Assembly: GCA_009773455.1 (NCBI GenBank)
Contig: WSXU01000015.1
Coordinates: 62,001 to 126,000 of the forward strand
Direction of reading: 5' to 3'
Origin: Bacteroidota bacterium
Lineage (GTDB): Bacteria > Bacteroidota > Bacteroidia > Bacteroidales > Lentimicrobiaceae
DNA length: 64,000 nt
The notes under the pieces were generated by a model that was not told the DNA's origin, made no database searches, and was given only the letters and a program-made list of their open reading frames with translations. A program made the translations under genes and the position numbers. Below, one piece after another: positions 9,234-18,283 of the stretch; within the stretch, counting starts at the first letter, position 1, and the number at the start of each line of letters is the position of its first letter.

Positions 9234-9271
9234 AGAGAGGCGGTTCAAATCTGAACCGCCTCTCTTTTTTA
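9234..9271 (+). terminator. Rho-independent terminator of the exbBD operon
   Basis: Perfect 14-bp stem (9234-9247 with 9252-9265), loop AATC, followed by six T. It can also act on the opposite strand less well. Confidence 0.93.
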
Positions 9272-9285
9272 CCCTTTTCTGTTAA

Positions 9286-10695
9286 TCAATCTATCTGAAT
9301 ATCGAACTCATCTCCCAGTGACGGAATCTCTATACTGGCAAAACCGGCAGCAAGGAGTCTTTCGCGATAGGCGGTCTGTGCTTCAATCTCGCCATGAACC
9401 AGGAAAACTTTCCTGACCTGCTTTTTATCCTGACAATCAAGAAAACCTTCCATCTCTGCCGCATCGGCATGTCCACTGAAAGCTTCAATACGTTCAATTT
9501 TAGCCCTGACTTCATGCAGAACCCCATAAATTGAAACTTCCTTATCGCCCCTGAGGATACGCGCACCCAGGGTTGAAGGTGCACAATACCCGACAGCCAG
9601 TATGGTGTTCTTCGGATCACTGATATTGTTGGCAATATGGTGTTTAATACGTCCGGCTTCCATCATTCCCGATGCTGAAATAATGATGCAGGGTTCTTTC
9701 AGCTCATTCAGCCTCTTAGAATCTTCAGCCAACTTTATATAGTGAAGCGAACTGAAACCGAAGGGATCCGGATCTGTTTCCATAACGCGGATTACTTCCT
9801 TATTGAAACACTCCGGGTGTACCCGGAAAATTTCAGTGGCGTTGACGGCCAATGGGCTGTCGACATAAATCCTGATTTTCGGAAGCTGCCCGTCGTTGAA
9901 ATAATTGTTCAGTACATGAACCAACTCCTGGGTACGTCCGATTGCAAATGACGGTATAATAACTTTCCCTTTTCTGTCGACACAGGTTTCCCTGATAACA
10001 CGGAGCAATTCTCCTTCAGCACTCTGCAGCGCCGGGTGCAACCGATCGCCATAAGTTGATTCGGTGATCAGGTAATCGCATTGCGGAAATGGGTCGGGTG
10101 GCCTCAGAATTCTGTTCTCCGGCCTGCCGATATCGCCTGTGTATGCGATGCGGGTCATCACACCCTTTTCGGTGATCTCAAAGCTGGCCACCCCACTGCC
10201 CAGCATGTGGCCGGTATTGGTAAATCTGACCTTGGTATCCTGATCAATATAAAACTTACGATTGTAGGGAACCCCGATAAAAAGTTCCATACATTTCATG
10301 GCATCCTCCTTTGTATAAAGAGGCTCAACTGGTGGTAGTTTCTGATACGCACGTTTCTTATTGAACCGCTCGGTATCACTTTCCTGAATATGCCCGCTAT
10401 CCGGAAGCATTATGGCACATAAATCGCGTGTGGCGTGGGTACAGATTACCGATCCGCGGAAGCCCTTTCTGTAAAAATAGGGTATAAGTCCGGAGTGGTC
10501 TATGTGTCCGTGCGTGAGAACAATGTGGTCAACTTCATGCGGGGCGATGCCGATCGAACGGTTCATGGCATCGGTATCGAGTCCTTTGCCCTGATAGATT
10601 CCGCAATCGAGCAGTATTTTTTTACCGGTAACGGTGGTGATCAGATGTTTGCTTCCGGTTACTTCACGGGCAGCACCAAGAAAATTCAGTTTCAT
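9286..10695 (-). CDS. MBL-fold beta-CASP RNA-processing exonuclease (CPSF-like)
   Basis: 469 residues with the full metallo-beta-lactamase/beta-CASP layout of bacterial CPSF-type ribonucleases. Motifs are the N-terminal MKLNFLGAAREVTGSKHLI, the metal site LTHGHIDHSGLIPYF, the third-ligand region NTGHMLGSG, ITESTYGDR, the beta-CASP segment SASGMMEAGRIKHH and the RMMBL-type C-terminus with FSGHADAAEM and FLVHGE. It probably acts in the cytoplasm on RNA. It stands alone on the minus strand, convergent with the exbBD operon across the shared terminator. Confidence 0.9.
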   Translation of the reverse strand: MKLNFLGAAREVTGSKHLITTVTGKKILLDCGIYQGKGLDTDAMNRSIGIAPHEVDHIVLTHGHIDHSGLIPYFYRKGFRGSVICTHATRDLCAIMLPDSGHIQESDTERFNKKRAYQKLPPVEPLYTKEDAMKCMELFIGVPYNRKFYIDQDTKVRFTNTGHMLGSGVASFEITEKGVMTRIAYTGDIGRPENRILRPPDPFPQCDYLITESTYGDRLHPALQSAEGELLRVIRETCVDRKGKVIIPSFAIGRTQELVHVLNNYFNDGQLPKIRIYVDSPLAVNATEIFRVHPECFNKEVIRVMETDPDPFGFSSLHYIKLAEDSKRLNELKEPCIIISASGMMEAGRIKHHIANNISDPKNTILAVGYCAPSTLGARILRGDKEVSIYGVLHEVRAKIERIEAFSGHADAAEMEGFLDCQDKKQVRKVFLVHGEIEAQTAYRERLLAAGFASIEIPSLGDEFDIQID

Positions 10696-10890
10696 AATTT
10701 CAGAATAGCAGTGGGTTTTTACTATGATTTATGAATGATTCTCCTGTAAAGGTATGTTGAATTCAGGCTCTAATTCATTATTGCCGTGAATAAAAAACAG
10801 AATGGACTTTGTCAGAGTGCAATCTGTAAAAAGCCCAAATCTCCCGCAATTGAATGTGGAAATTATCCGGCTAAAAGTCAGGCTATAAAA

Positions 10891-10920
10891 CAAAAAGCTG
10901 TTCCCGCGAACAGCTTTTTG
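10891..10920 (-). terminator. Terminator of kbl
   Basis: Perfect 13-bp stem (10891-10903 with 10908-10920), loop of 4, with a T-run on the minus strand just beyond (TTTTATAG). It lies 51 bp after the kbl stop. Confidence 0.85.
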
Positions 10921-10970
10921 TTAAAATCATTCTTCACATACTTATTTCTGGAATAAGCATCGGGTATTGG

Positions 10971-12197
10971 TTAATTGCTGGTGCAACCGCATCCGCAGCT
11001 GCCTTCACTCTTGAGCACACCAAGTTCTTTACCAACTTTGGTGAACGCTGCAATACATTTATCAAGATGTTCGCGCGAATGGGCTGCTGAAACCTGTACC
11101 CTGATACGGGCTTGCCCTTTGGGAACAACAGGATAATAGAATCCGATCACATAAATGCCTTCGCCTAAAAGTTTGGCTGCCATTTCCTGTGAAAGTTTGG
11201 CATCGTAAAGCATTACGGCAACAATGGCACTCTTGGTAGGTTTGATGTCAAATCCGGCGGCCTTCATCTTTTCGGTGAAATAAGCCGTATTCTCATGAAG
11301 CTTGTCCTGAAGTTCGTTGGTCTCTCCCATCATATCAAACATCTTGATTCCGGCAGCTGCTACCATCGGTGGAATGGAGTTTGAGAACAGGTATGGGCGT
11401 GAACGCTGACGAAGAAGTTCAATGATTTCTTTTTTACCGGTGGTAAATCCGCCGATGGCACCGCCAAAGGCTTTACCAAGTGTACCTGTAATGATTTCCA
11501 CTTTACCGCGCAGATTGTGAAGTTCAGTAACCCCACGTCCGGTCTGTCCTACAACCCCTGCCGAATGACATTCATCAACCATGATCATGGCATCGTATTT
11601 CTGGGCCAGTGCGTAAATCTCATCCATTTTGGCAACATTGCCATCCATCGAGAAAACACCATCGGTAACGATCAGCCTGAACCGCTGGGCCTGAGCCTGT
11701 TTCAGCTGCTCTTCAAGATCAGCCATGTCGGCATTGGCATAACGATACCTTACGGCTTTACAGAGCCTAACACCATCAATGATGGAAGCATGATTGAGTG
11801 CATCAGAAATTATAGCATCCTCTTCTCCGAGCAGCGGCTCAAAAACACCACCATTGGCATCGAAACATGCGGCATATAATATTGTGTCTTCTGTACCAAA
11901 GAATTCAGCCACCTTAGCCTCAAGCTTCTTATGAAGATCCTGGGTTCCGCAGATAAAGCGCACCGATGAAAGGCCATATCCATGGCTGTCAAGGGCTTCC
12001 TTGGCTGCAGCAATCAGTTTGGGGTTATTTGACAAGCCAAGGTAATTGTTGGCACAGAAGTTCAGTACTTCCGACCCGCTGTTTACTTTGATTTCAGCTC
12101 CCTGAGGAGTGACAATTACCCGTTCGTTTTTATAAAGTCCGGCTTCCCTGATGTCAGCCAGTTCTTTCTGCAGATGGGCTTGAAGACGATCGTACAT
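10971..12197 (-). CDS. kbl: Glycine C-acetyltransferase (2-amino-3-ketobutyrate CoA ligase)
   Basis: PLP enzyme that cleaves 2-amino-3-ketobutyrate with CoA to glycine and acetyl-CoA, the second step of threonine breakdown. The PLP region is clear: DECHSAGVVG with the cofactor aspartate, and the lysine in TGTLGKAFGGAIGGF. It is 408 residues, about ten longer than the usual ~398. The extra C-terminus is a cysteine-rich tail (GSCGCGCTSN). It is divergent from the SDR-type threonine dehydrogenase gene at 12451, and the pair forms the complete pathway. Confidence 0.93.
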   Translation of the reverse strand: MYDRLQAHLQKELADIREAGLYKNERVIVTPQGAEIKVNSGSEVLNFCANNYLGLSNNPKLIAAAKEALDSHGYGLSSVRFICGTQDLHKKLEAKVAEFFGTEDTILYAACFDANGGVFEPLLGEEDAIISDALNHASIIDGVRLCKAVRYRYANADMADLEEQLKQAQAQRFRLIVTDGVFSMDGNVAKMDEIYALAQKYDAMIMVDECHSAGVVGQTGRGVTELHNLRGKVEIITGTLGKAFGGAIGGFTTGKKEIIELLRQRSRPYLFSNSIPPMVAAAGIKMFDMMGETNELQDKLHENTAYFTEKMKAAGFDIKPTKSAIVAVMLYDAKLSQEMAAKLLGEGIYVIGFYYPVVPKGQARIRVQVSAAHSREHLDKCIAAFTKVGKELGVLKSEGSCGCGCTSN

Positions 12198-12249
12198 AGT
12201 TATGTTTTTAAGTGGTTGATGGTTGATTGTTTATTGATTAACAATGGCG

Positions 12250-12257
12250 CAAAGATA
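12250..12257 (-). promoter_or_regulatory. -7 promoter element for kbl
   Basis: TATCTTTG on the minus strand matches TAnnTTTG, 53 bp upstream of the kbl ATG; no clear -33 at standard distance. Confidence 0.4.
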
Positions 12258-12371
12258 TTACTTTTGATTTTCAGACCCTGCTATTTTACAAATATTTATA
12301 CGCGATTAATCTGCTATTTAAAATGGGTCTGAACTGGCTGAACAGCAGCACTGTGAAACTTTCAAATTGTT

Positions 12372-12400
12372 TTGCGATTCTCCAAATTATTGTACATTTG
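12372..12400 (+). promoter_or_regulatory. Promoter of the threonine dehydrogenase gene
   Basis: A -33 TTG (12372-12374, in TTTTG) and a -7 TACATTTG (12393-12400) separated by 18 bp. This is the Bacteroidetes housekeeping promoter pattern, 50 bp upstream of the ATG. Confidence 0.6.
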
Positions 12401-12450
12401 CGCCACTTGTTGTTAATCAATTAACAAATCGATAAAACTTTCCGACACCC

Positions 12451-13413
12451 ATGAAAAACATTCTAATTATTGGCTCGGTGGGCCAGATTGGTTCAGAACT
12501 CACCCTTGAACTCCGTAAAAAATATGGCAACAGCAATGTCGTTGCCGGCTACCGTTCAACACTGCCTACAGGCGAACTGCTCGAATCGGGCCCTGCAGAA
12601 ATGGTGGATGCTACCAATGCCCAGCAGATTGCTGATGTTGTAAAAAAGTATAAGATTGATGCTATTTATAACCTTGCTGCTATTCTTTCGGCAGTAGGTG
12701 AAAGCAAACCCCAGGTTGCATGGAATATAGGGATTGGTGGCCTGATGAACTGCCTTGAAGTGGCACGTGAATATGGCTGTGCCGTATCCACACCCAGTTC
12801 AATCGGCGCCTTCGGAGGCGGTACCCCGCTTGATAATACCCCACAGGATACCATCATGCGTCCGCAGACCATGTATGGCGTTTCAAAGGTTGCCGGTGAG
12901 TTACTGAGCGATTACTATTTCAAACGTTTCGGTGTGGATGCCCGTTCGGTGCGCTACCCAGGTATCATCTCGAATGTGACCCTTCCCGGTGGCGGAACAA
13001 CTGATTACGCCGTGGAAATTTATTATGAAGCCATTAAAACAGGGAAATTCACTTGTCCGCTCGGTGCCGGTACCTTCCTTGATATGATGTATATGCCAGA
13101 TGCCATTGATGCAGCCATCGACCTGATGGAAGCCGATCCTTCAAAACTAAAGCACCGCAACTCCTTCAATGTGACTGCCATGAGTTTTGACCCGGAAATC
13201 ATTGCAGCCGAGATCAAAAAACACATCCCCGGATTTGTGATGGAATATAAGGTTGATCCGATGAAACAGGCGATCGCCAATTCATGGCCAAACAGCATGG
13301 ACGACAGTGCTGCCCGTCACGAATGGGGCTGGAACCCGAAATGGAACCTCCGTGCCATGACCGAAGATATGCTGAAAGTAATCGGTGAAAAACACGCCAA
13401 AGGACTGATCTAG
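12451..13413 (+). CDS. NAD-dependent L-threonine 3-dehydrogenase, SDR/epimerase type
   Basis: 320-residue extended short-chain dehydrogenase. It has the NAD-binding glycine motif ILIIGSVGQIGSEL at the N-terminus and the catalytic YGVSKVAGE. The sequence FGGGTPLDNTPQDTIMRPQTMYG is characteristic of the SDR-type threonine dehydrogenases rather than sugar epimerases. It oxidises threonine to 2-amino-3-ketobutyrate, the substrate of Kbl encoded divergently 253 bp away, and that pairing supports the call. It is cytoplasmic. Confidence 0.88.
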   Translation: MKNILIIGSVGQIGSELTLELRKKYGNSNVVAGYRSTLPTGELLESGPAEMVDATNAQQIADVVKKYKIDAIYNLAAILSAVGESKPQVAWNIGIGGLMNCLEVAREYGCAVSTPSSIGAFGGGTPLDNTPQDTIMRPQTMYGVSKVAGELLSDYYFKRFGVDARSVRYPGIISNVTLPGGGTTDYAVEIYYEAIKTGKFTCPLGAGTFLDMMYMPDAIDAAIDLMEADPSKLKHRNSFNVTAMSFDPEIIAAEIKKHIPGFVMEYKVDPMKQAIANSWPNSMDDSAARHEWGWNPKWNLRAMTEDMLKVIGEKHAKGLI

Positions 13414-13572
13414 AATTGCGGATTTCGGATTGCAGAATGTTTGTGGCGGATCAGGATTTTCTTGTTTCCTGTTCCTTCAAATTGATGCAGGATGTTCAAT
13501 TGAAAAACCATCTTTCATTCCGGATCCTTCTTCCCTGATCACAGAAAATCAATATCTTACTATCCAAATAAC

Positions 13573-13613
13573 AAACGATAGCTTTTGCACACAGCAGGGG
13601 CTATCGTTTTTTT
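13573..13613 (+). terminator. Terminator downstream of the threonine dehydrogenase
   Basis: 10-bp stem (13573-13582 with 13600-13609), 17-nt loop and a run of T ending at 13613. Confidence 0.7.
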
Positions 13614-13682
13614 AATGTAATTTTGTAATCGCTGAGAATTCAATCGGTCTGAAATCAGTTTCCTTATACTTTATGGGAACTA

Positions 13683-13717
13683 AAATCAGAAATCAGAAAT
13701 CGGAATTCAGAAATCAC
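13683..13717 (+). repeat. Five tandem heptamers (AAATCAG-like) before mnmA
   Basis: AAATCAG, AAATCAG, AAATCGG, AATTCAG, AAATCAC run head to tail and end 3 bp before the mnmA start codon, so the repeat fills the leader and ribosome-binding region. Confidence 0.8.
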
Positions 13718-13720
13718 TTC

Positions 13721-14788
13721 ATGAACATCGCCGCACTTGTATCCGGCGGAGTTGACAGCTCCGTTATGCTCCACCTTCTGAAGGAACAGGGGCATGAACC
13801 CACCATTTTTTATATCCTTATCGGGATGAAGGACAAGGAAGGATTCCTCGATTGTCCTTCGGAAGAAGATATCGAGATCACTACCTGGCTGGCCAAAAAG
13901 TATGGCCTGAAAATGGAGGTTGTGACCCTGCAGGAAGAGTATTGGGACAGTGTGGTGGCCTATACCCTTGACGCTGTAAAGAAAGGGCTGACACCAAATC
14001 CTGATGTCATGTGCAACCGGCTCATTAAGTTCGGTAGCTTCAACGATAAATATGGAAAGGACTTTGATTTTCTTTCCACAGGTCATTATGCTTCAACCAG
14101 GGAAATAAACGGAACAAAATACCTTGTTACTGCTAAAGACAAACTCAAAGACCAGACCGATTTCCTCGCACAGATCACCTATACTCAGTTGCAGAAACTG
14201 ATGTTCCCGATTGGCGGACTGCACAAGGCCGAAGTACGGAAAATTGCCAGTGAGGTCAAGTTGCCCAGCGCCGGCCGCAAGGACAGCCAGGGAATCTGCT
14301 TTCTGGGAAAAGTAAACTACAATGATTTTCTGCGCAGATATATCGGTGAAAAAGAGGGCAATATTGTTGAGCTTGAAACCGGGAAGATTCTTGGAAAACA
14401 CAAAGGATTCTGGTTTCATACCATAGGTCAGCGCAAGGGACTGGGCCTCAGCCAGGGCCCCTGGTTTGTCATAAAAAAGGACACTGCAGAAAATACTGTT
14501 TTCGTGTCGAATGGTTACGATCCACAGACCCAATACAGCAATACAATACATCTGAATGGTTTCCATTTCATTTCCGGAAACCCATGGAAAGATCTGGAGT
14601 CACCGCGACAGATTACTTTTAAAATCAGACACACTCCGGAATTTAACAAAGGCACTCTCCTGCAAAAGAACGGACAGATCATAATCAATTCGGAACTCCC
14701 TGTTTCAGGGATTGCAGCCGGACAATTTGGTGTCGTTTATGACGAACCGGGTGAAATCTGTTTTGGAAGCGGCGAAATAGAATGGTAA
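13721..14788 (+). CDS. mnmA: tRNA-specific 2-thiouridylase MnmA
   Basis: Adenylates and thiolates U34 of tRNA-Lys, Glu and Gln to give 2-thiouridine. The ATP PP-loop SGGVDSS is at residues 8-14. The two catalytic cysteines are visible in [11 protein letters not shown] and in [16 protein letters not shown]. The C-terminal barrel follows. I chose the ATG at 13721 (355 residues), since the upstream start at 13673 only translates the heptamer repeat. The persulfide sulfur comes from a cysteine desulfurase relay; no such gene is nearby. Confidence 0.93.
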   Translation: MNIAALVSGGVDSSVMLHLLKEQGHEPTIFYILIGMKDKEGFLDCPSEEDIEITTWLAKKYGLKMEVVTLQEEYWDSVVAYTLDAVKKGLTPNPDVMCNRLIKFGSFNDKYGKDFDFLSTGHYASTREINGTKYLVTAKDKLKDQTDFLAQITYTQLQKLMFPIGGLHKAEVRKIASEVKLPSAGRKDSQGICFLGKVNYNDFLRRYIGEKEGNIVELETGKILGKHKGFWFHTIGQRKGLGLSQGPWFVIKKDTAENTVFVSNGYDPQTQYSNTIHLNGFHFISGNPWKDLESPRQITFKIRHTPEFNKGTLLQKNGQIIINSELPVSGIAAGQFGVVYDEPGEICFGSGEIEW

Positions 14789-15285
14789 AGAGATGCTTAA
14801 GATTGCATACCCTGCAATGAACCACTTTCGGATTCCTGAGTGCTGATAAGAATTAACCGATGCATCCGGTTGAAAGATGATTAAGTGCGATTCATGAAAG
14901 TGAATTTCATTCTTCTGAAATCTATCCTTAATCTGATGTATAATAGAATGATTTTAAATAGGATCGGGCTATTGCCATTACAGTTCTGATAGAATATTTT
15001 TGTCAACATATTAAACCCGGCTATTTTCTTATACATACCAGCAGACAATGAGATGCAATGACCATTGAGCTGAAACATAAATGTCAGGTTCTCCTCCCGT
15101 TCTTTCACTATAAAAATGGTATCAGATAACAGATAACAGCCTGAATAAGAATGCAGTGATCGAATATTGAGGAACACCCGTGGTCAAAATACCAATGAAA
15201 AAAGTTCCTGAAAGGGAAAAACAATGCAAAAGCATCTTAAAACATAAGCAAAACCCTACAGATAAGGCCTGGGCAGGTATTGACC
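14789..15285. other. Intergenic stretch without a supported gene
   Basis: About 500 bases between mnmA and the DUF2784-like gene. A minus-strand frame of 98 codons (14881-15177) lies here but lacks a recognisable domain or leader. I see no RNA gene or strong hairpin. Confidence 0.5.
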
Positions 15286-15714
15286 ATGATGTATTCAACC
15301 ATTTTTTTACATTTAGCGGATGTTTCCCTGGATATTTCCCATTTTTCACTGGTGCTATTTATTCTTTCAGGGTGGTATATGCCCAGACTCAGAAAAGCTC
15401 ACCTCATTGTGGCAATTTGTACAGGCATTTCATGGTTGATCTTTTCACAAGGAAACGGAATCGGGAATTGCATTCTTACCGACCTCCATTACAGAATTCT
15501 GAGGATGCTTGGAGAAACAAACCTTCCTGAGACTTATACTCAGTATACTTTTGAAAGAATTACAGGAATCATGCTACAGAAAGATACATCTTTTATATTG
15601 ACCCGCTCCATTTGGCTGATTTCTTTAATCCTGTCATCGGCTTTGCTGATAAGGGATCACATGCGTGGTGGGAAATATTCAGCCGGTAATAAATCTACGA
15701 TGCCTGCCGGCTGA
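15286..15714 (+). CDS. Small integral membrane protein, DUF2784-like
   Basis: 142 residues with three or four hydrophobic segments (about residues 4-30, 37-55 and 100-122). The segment ILSGWYMPRLRKAHLIVAICTGISWL and the later CILTDLHYRIL resemble the DUF2784 family of small membrane proteins, whose function is unknown. The start is one of two adjacent ATGs (15286 or 15289). It is isolated from neighbouring genes and the family call is tentative. Confidence 0.5.
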   Translation: MMYSTIFLHLADVSLDISHFSLVLFILSGWYMPRLRKAHLIVAICTGISWLIFSQGNGIGNCILTDLHYRILRMLGETNLPETYTQYTFERITGIMLQKDTSFILTRSIWLISLILSSALLIRDHMRGGKYSAGNKSTMPAG

Positions 15715-15775
15715 TTGCTTCCCTGTGTGTTCCCTGAGCATACTTTTCATACCGTAATGAGGAATACATCTGTTT

Positions 15776-16207
15776 TCAGGGCCTTTTCTGCGTATAATAG
15801 AATATAAGGTAGAATATAAAAAATGAAAATACATTAACAACAAGCACAGCCATAAATCCGCTACCGTAAACGAATAAAACTGAGAGAATTAGCAAGACCA
15901 GATTTGCAATTCCGGCTCTGGTGAATGATTGCATCCTTCGCAATTCAGTGCCTTCAGATTCGAACTTCTCCCTGGAGAAAACAACAAGTCCAAGTCCGGC
16001 CAGAAGCAATAGCATAATCAGTTCATCAGCAAAATTCGTCCTGAATACAACAAACATTTTTGATTCCAGGAATGCGGAATAAACAGCAAAAACAGGTAAT
16101 TTAAACCTGAAATCGAACCAGAAATATGTAATTGACAGGATAATCCCAATGGAAATCAGGAGTATTCCGACAAATTTCCATCGATGAGATAAGAAAAGGA
16201 TATTCAT
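15776..16207 (-). CDS. Hypothetical membrane protein
   Basis: 143 residues with four predicted membrane helices (about residues 8-28, 37-55, 64-83 and 103-135) and no recognised family. The ATG at 16207 is preferred over a TTG at 16246. It converges on the DUF2784-like gene. Nothing in the sequence indicates a function. Confidence 0.5.
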   Translation of the reverse strand: MNILFLSHRWKFVGILLISIGIILSITYFWFDFRFKLPVFAVYSAFLESKMFVVFRTNFADELIMLLLLAGLGLVVFSREKFESEGTELRRMQSFTRAGIANLVLLILSVLFVYGSGFMAVLVVNVFSFFIFYLIFYYTQKRP

Positions 16208-16412
16208 CTGAAGGTTTGAATCTATAATCAATGTCTGGTTAAACAATCCCCGGAAAAATGAAAGACAGCAAAAGTATCAGTTTCCGGCAGAATCAAACAA
16301 CTGTTTAAGGAGTTGAAATTGAAATGAAAACCCGCTTCAACATTTGTTCACGTTCCGGTAAAAAGGAATCTGTTAAGCTGATCCTTCATATGAAACGGTG
16401 AATCCAAATTAA

Positions 16413-17063
16413 CTAGTTTTCCGTACTTGAATATATCGGGAATGTCACATCCGTGCCATCATCAAAATCGATCTTAACCCCTACAAGTCCAAACCGGTGA
16501 TTTGCAACAAAGGTATATTTTTCAACCCCGCCTGATTTCATATCAAGGGGTTCCATTTCAACCTGAATGGTTTTTATAAGAAAGAAACCATACGGATAAT
16601 CATCAATGCCGGTTTTACTGACAACCTTTCTTTCTTTTCCGGTATCACCGATCGGGTAGGTATCTCCGACGTTTGAATCATACTTTACCAGAATCCCTGC
16701 ACCGGGACCGGTAAGACTCTTGATTCCCTCTTTGGTCTGTTGGACTTTCATTCCGGTGATGGTCACATCATCCCCATTGATTGTCACACCCGGAAAATTG
16801 GCAACCATGTTTTTCAATAGAGTATTGGTGACTTTTGCGGAAGCTGAATAGGATGATACTCCGTCCTCGAGACTGGTGACAACCGCTGAAAAACCTGACA
16901 CCCCTGCAAAATCATCATAGGAAGAAACCGTTGTCCCAACTTCACTCATCGGGGATTGATCGCCGGTCAATTCATCCGGATCTTCCTTATCAAATAGCTT
17001 TTCGCACGACAAGGATATAAATCCCAGTGAAACACAGAATAAAATAAATAAAATCTTTCTCAT
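16413..17063 (-). CDS. Hypothetical lipoprotein
   Basis: 216 residues with a lipoprotein signal peptide (MRKILFILFCVSLGFISLSC, lipidated cysteine 20). The mature part is acidic near the start (EKLFDKEDPDELTGD), typical of lipoproteins exported to the Bacteroidetes surface. The rest is beta-rich with no recognised domain. Expression as a single gene seems likely. Confidence 0.65.
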   Translation of the reverse strand: MRKILFILFCVSLGFISLSCEKLFDKEDPDELTGDQSPMSEVGTTVSSYDDFAGVSGFSAVVTSLEDGVSSYSASAKVTNTLLKNMVANFPGVTINGDDVTITGMKVQQTKEGIKSLTGPGAGILVKYDSNVGDTYPIGDTGKERKVVSKTGIDDYPYGFFLIKTIQVEMEPLDMKSGGVEKYTFVANHRFGLVGVKIDFDDGTDVTFPIYSSTEN

Positions 17064-17394
17064 AAAAGCAGATATAGGTTAATGAATAGAAATAAGTGAT
17101 AAAAACACTGGTAAATTTAAAACACTGATGATGAAATCCAAAACATTATGATAATATGTTCATTTAAAAATCGCATTTTATCTCCTTCACAGAAATCGGC
17201 CAGCAGAATTTAAAAAATCCAAAGGGTCAGGGAAAAATCCAGGGGATCTCAGAAACGGTTAACATAAGATGAATACATTAATTTCTAAGGAAATGGCTGG
17301 ATTTTTTATATCAAGAAATCAAAAGCTGTTCAGATAATTTCGTCGAATTATGATTAATAAATACCATTGTCGGGCTAACTTTAGAAAGTATTTA

Positions 17395-17590
17395 TGAGAT
17401 TCTTCACTTCACTTTCCCGCACATGCAGGATTCAGAATGACAATTCATTAACGATATCCAGCGGGGGCTTGGCGGCGGCTTTACTGCCACCAAGCCCCCG
17501 CTCCTTGGAAAACCTGAAAGTCAACATCATTCTGAGCGTTAGCGAAGAACCGATCCGCCTGAGGCGGAGAGTTCACCGAAGGTATTCTCA
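17395..17590. repeat. Intergenic repeat element with nested inverted repeats
   Basis: The stretch holds GAGATTCTTC at its left end and TCAGAATGACAA, then a 16-bp inverted repeat with one mismatch (17460-17475 GCGGGGGCTTGGCGGC with 17485-17500). The inverted counterpart CATTCTGAGCG...GCGAAGAACC and a TCCGCC/GGCGGA hairpin follow. GATTCTTCGC...CAGAATGAC-type sequences are a familiar non-coding dispersed repeat in environmental bacterial genomes. Overlapping frames show no protein features. Confidence 0.55.
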
Positions 17591-18034
17591 TAATTTTACC
17601 GGGATTTCCTTCCGGATTCGACATTGTTTATCCGGAAGAAAGGGTCAACCAGGCTGGATGCTTTTAAAGATGAATACAATGAAACGATGAATTCCCGTGT
17701 ATGGCCTTATAAGATTGACACGGGTACAAGGATATTACAACTGCTGCCTTAAATATCAGGAAGCAAGAATTCCGAACTGTATTGAAGCGTTGAACACAGT
17801 TGGCTGGACTCTTTTTTAAGCCAATTTTAATGCATTCCACAATTTGGATCTTATACTCCTGATTTACAAACTCTTGTACGAATTGTATAATTAATATATT
17901 TGATAGATATATAACTGTATGTATTTGTTTATCTGATGTTTATAATAAAAAATAAGTAACGGTGGGTACATTTTTTTTGTTTGGTATTTGAATAATTTGT
18001 TTCTTTGCAGCCTCAAACCAAAAAAGGAGAAAAA
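17591..18034. other. AT-rich upstream region of acpP
   Basis: No supported gene between the repeat and acpP. The last ~60 bases hold T-rich sequence with TTTG elements and the AAAAAGGAGAAAAA ribosome-binding region; a promoter is expected here but I cannot fix its position. Confidence 0.4.
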
Positions 18035-18271
18035 ATGTCAGACATTGCAACAAGAGTTAAAGCTATCATAGTTGATAAGCTTGGCGTTGATGAAAATGAA
18101 GTTACTCCCGAAGCAAGTTTCACCAACGATTTAGGTGCAGATTCTCTGGATACCGTTGAACTGATCATGGAATTCGAAAAGGAATTCAACATTGCTATCC
18201 CCGACGATCAGGCTGAAAAAATCGGTACAGTAGGTGATGCAGTTGCCTACATTGAAAACAACACCAAATAA
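18035..18271 (+). CDS. acpP: Acyl carrier protein
   Basis: 78-residue acidic four-helix carrier that holds growing fatty acyl chains on 4'-phosphopantetheine. The attachment serine is in [13 protein letters not shown]. The ATG at 18035 follows an AAGGAGAAAAA ribosome site; the longer start at 18005 is a TTG and is rejected. It leads the acpP-fabF-rnc cluster with fabF 12 bp downstream. Confidence 0.97.
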   Translation: MSDIATRVKAIIVDKLGVDENEVTPEASFTNDLGADSLDTVELIMEFEKEFNIAIPDDQAEKIGTVGDAVAYIENNTK

Positions 18272-18283
18272 GGAATTTCCTGA

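Noticed and set aside
13430-13615. A 61-codon frame after the threonine dehydrogenase
   Set aside because: It reads through the terminator hairpin at 13573 and has no domain.
14881-15177. A 98-codon minus-strand frame in the gap after mnmA
   Set aside because: Its first codon is not convincingly supported by a ribosome site, its composition is not protein-like, and no domain is recognisable.
17394-17690. A plus-strand frame within the repeat element
   Set aside because: It translates the hairpin repeats and shows no protein features.
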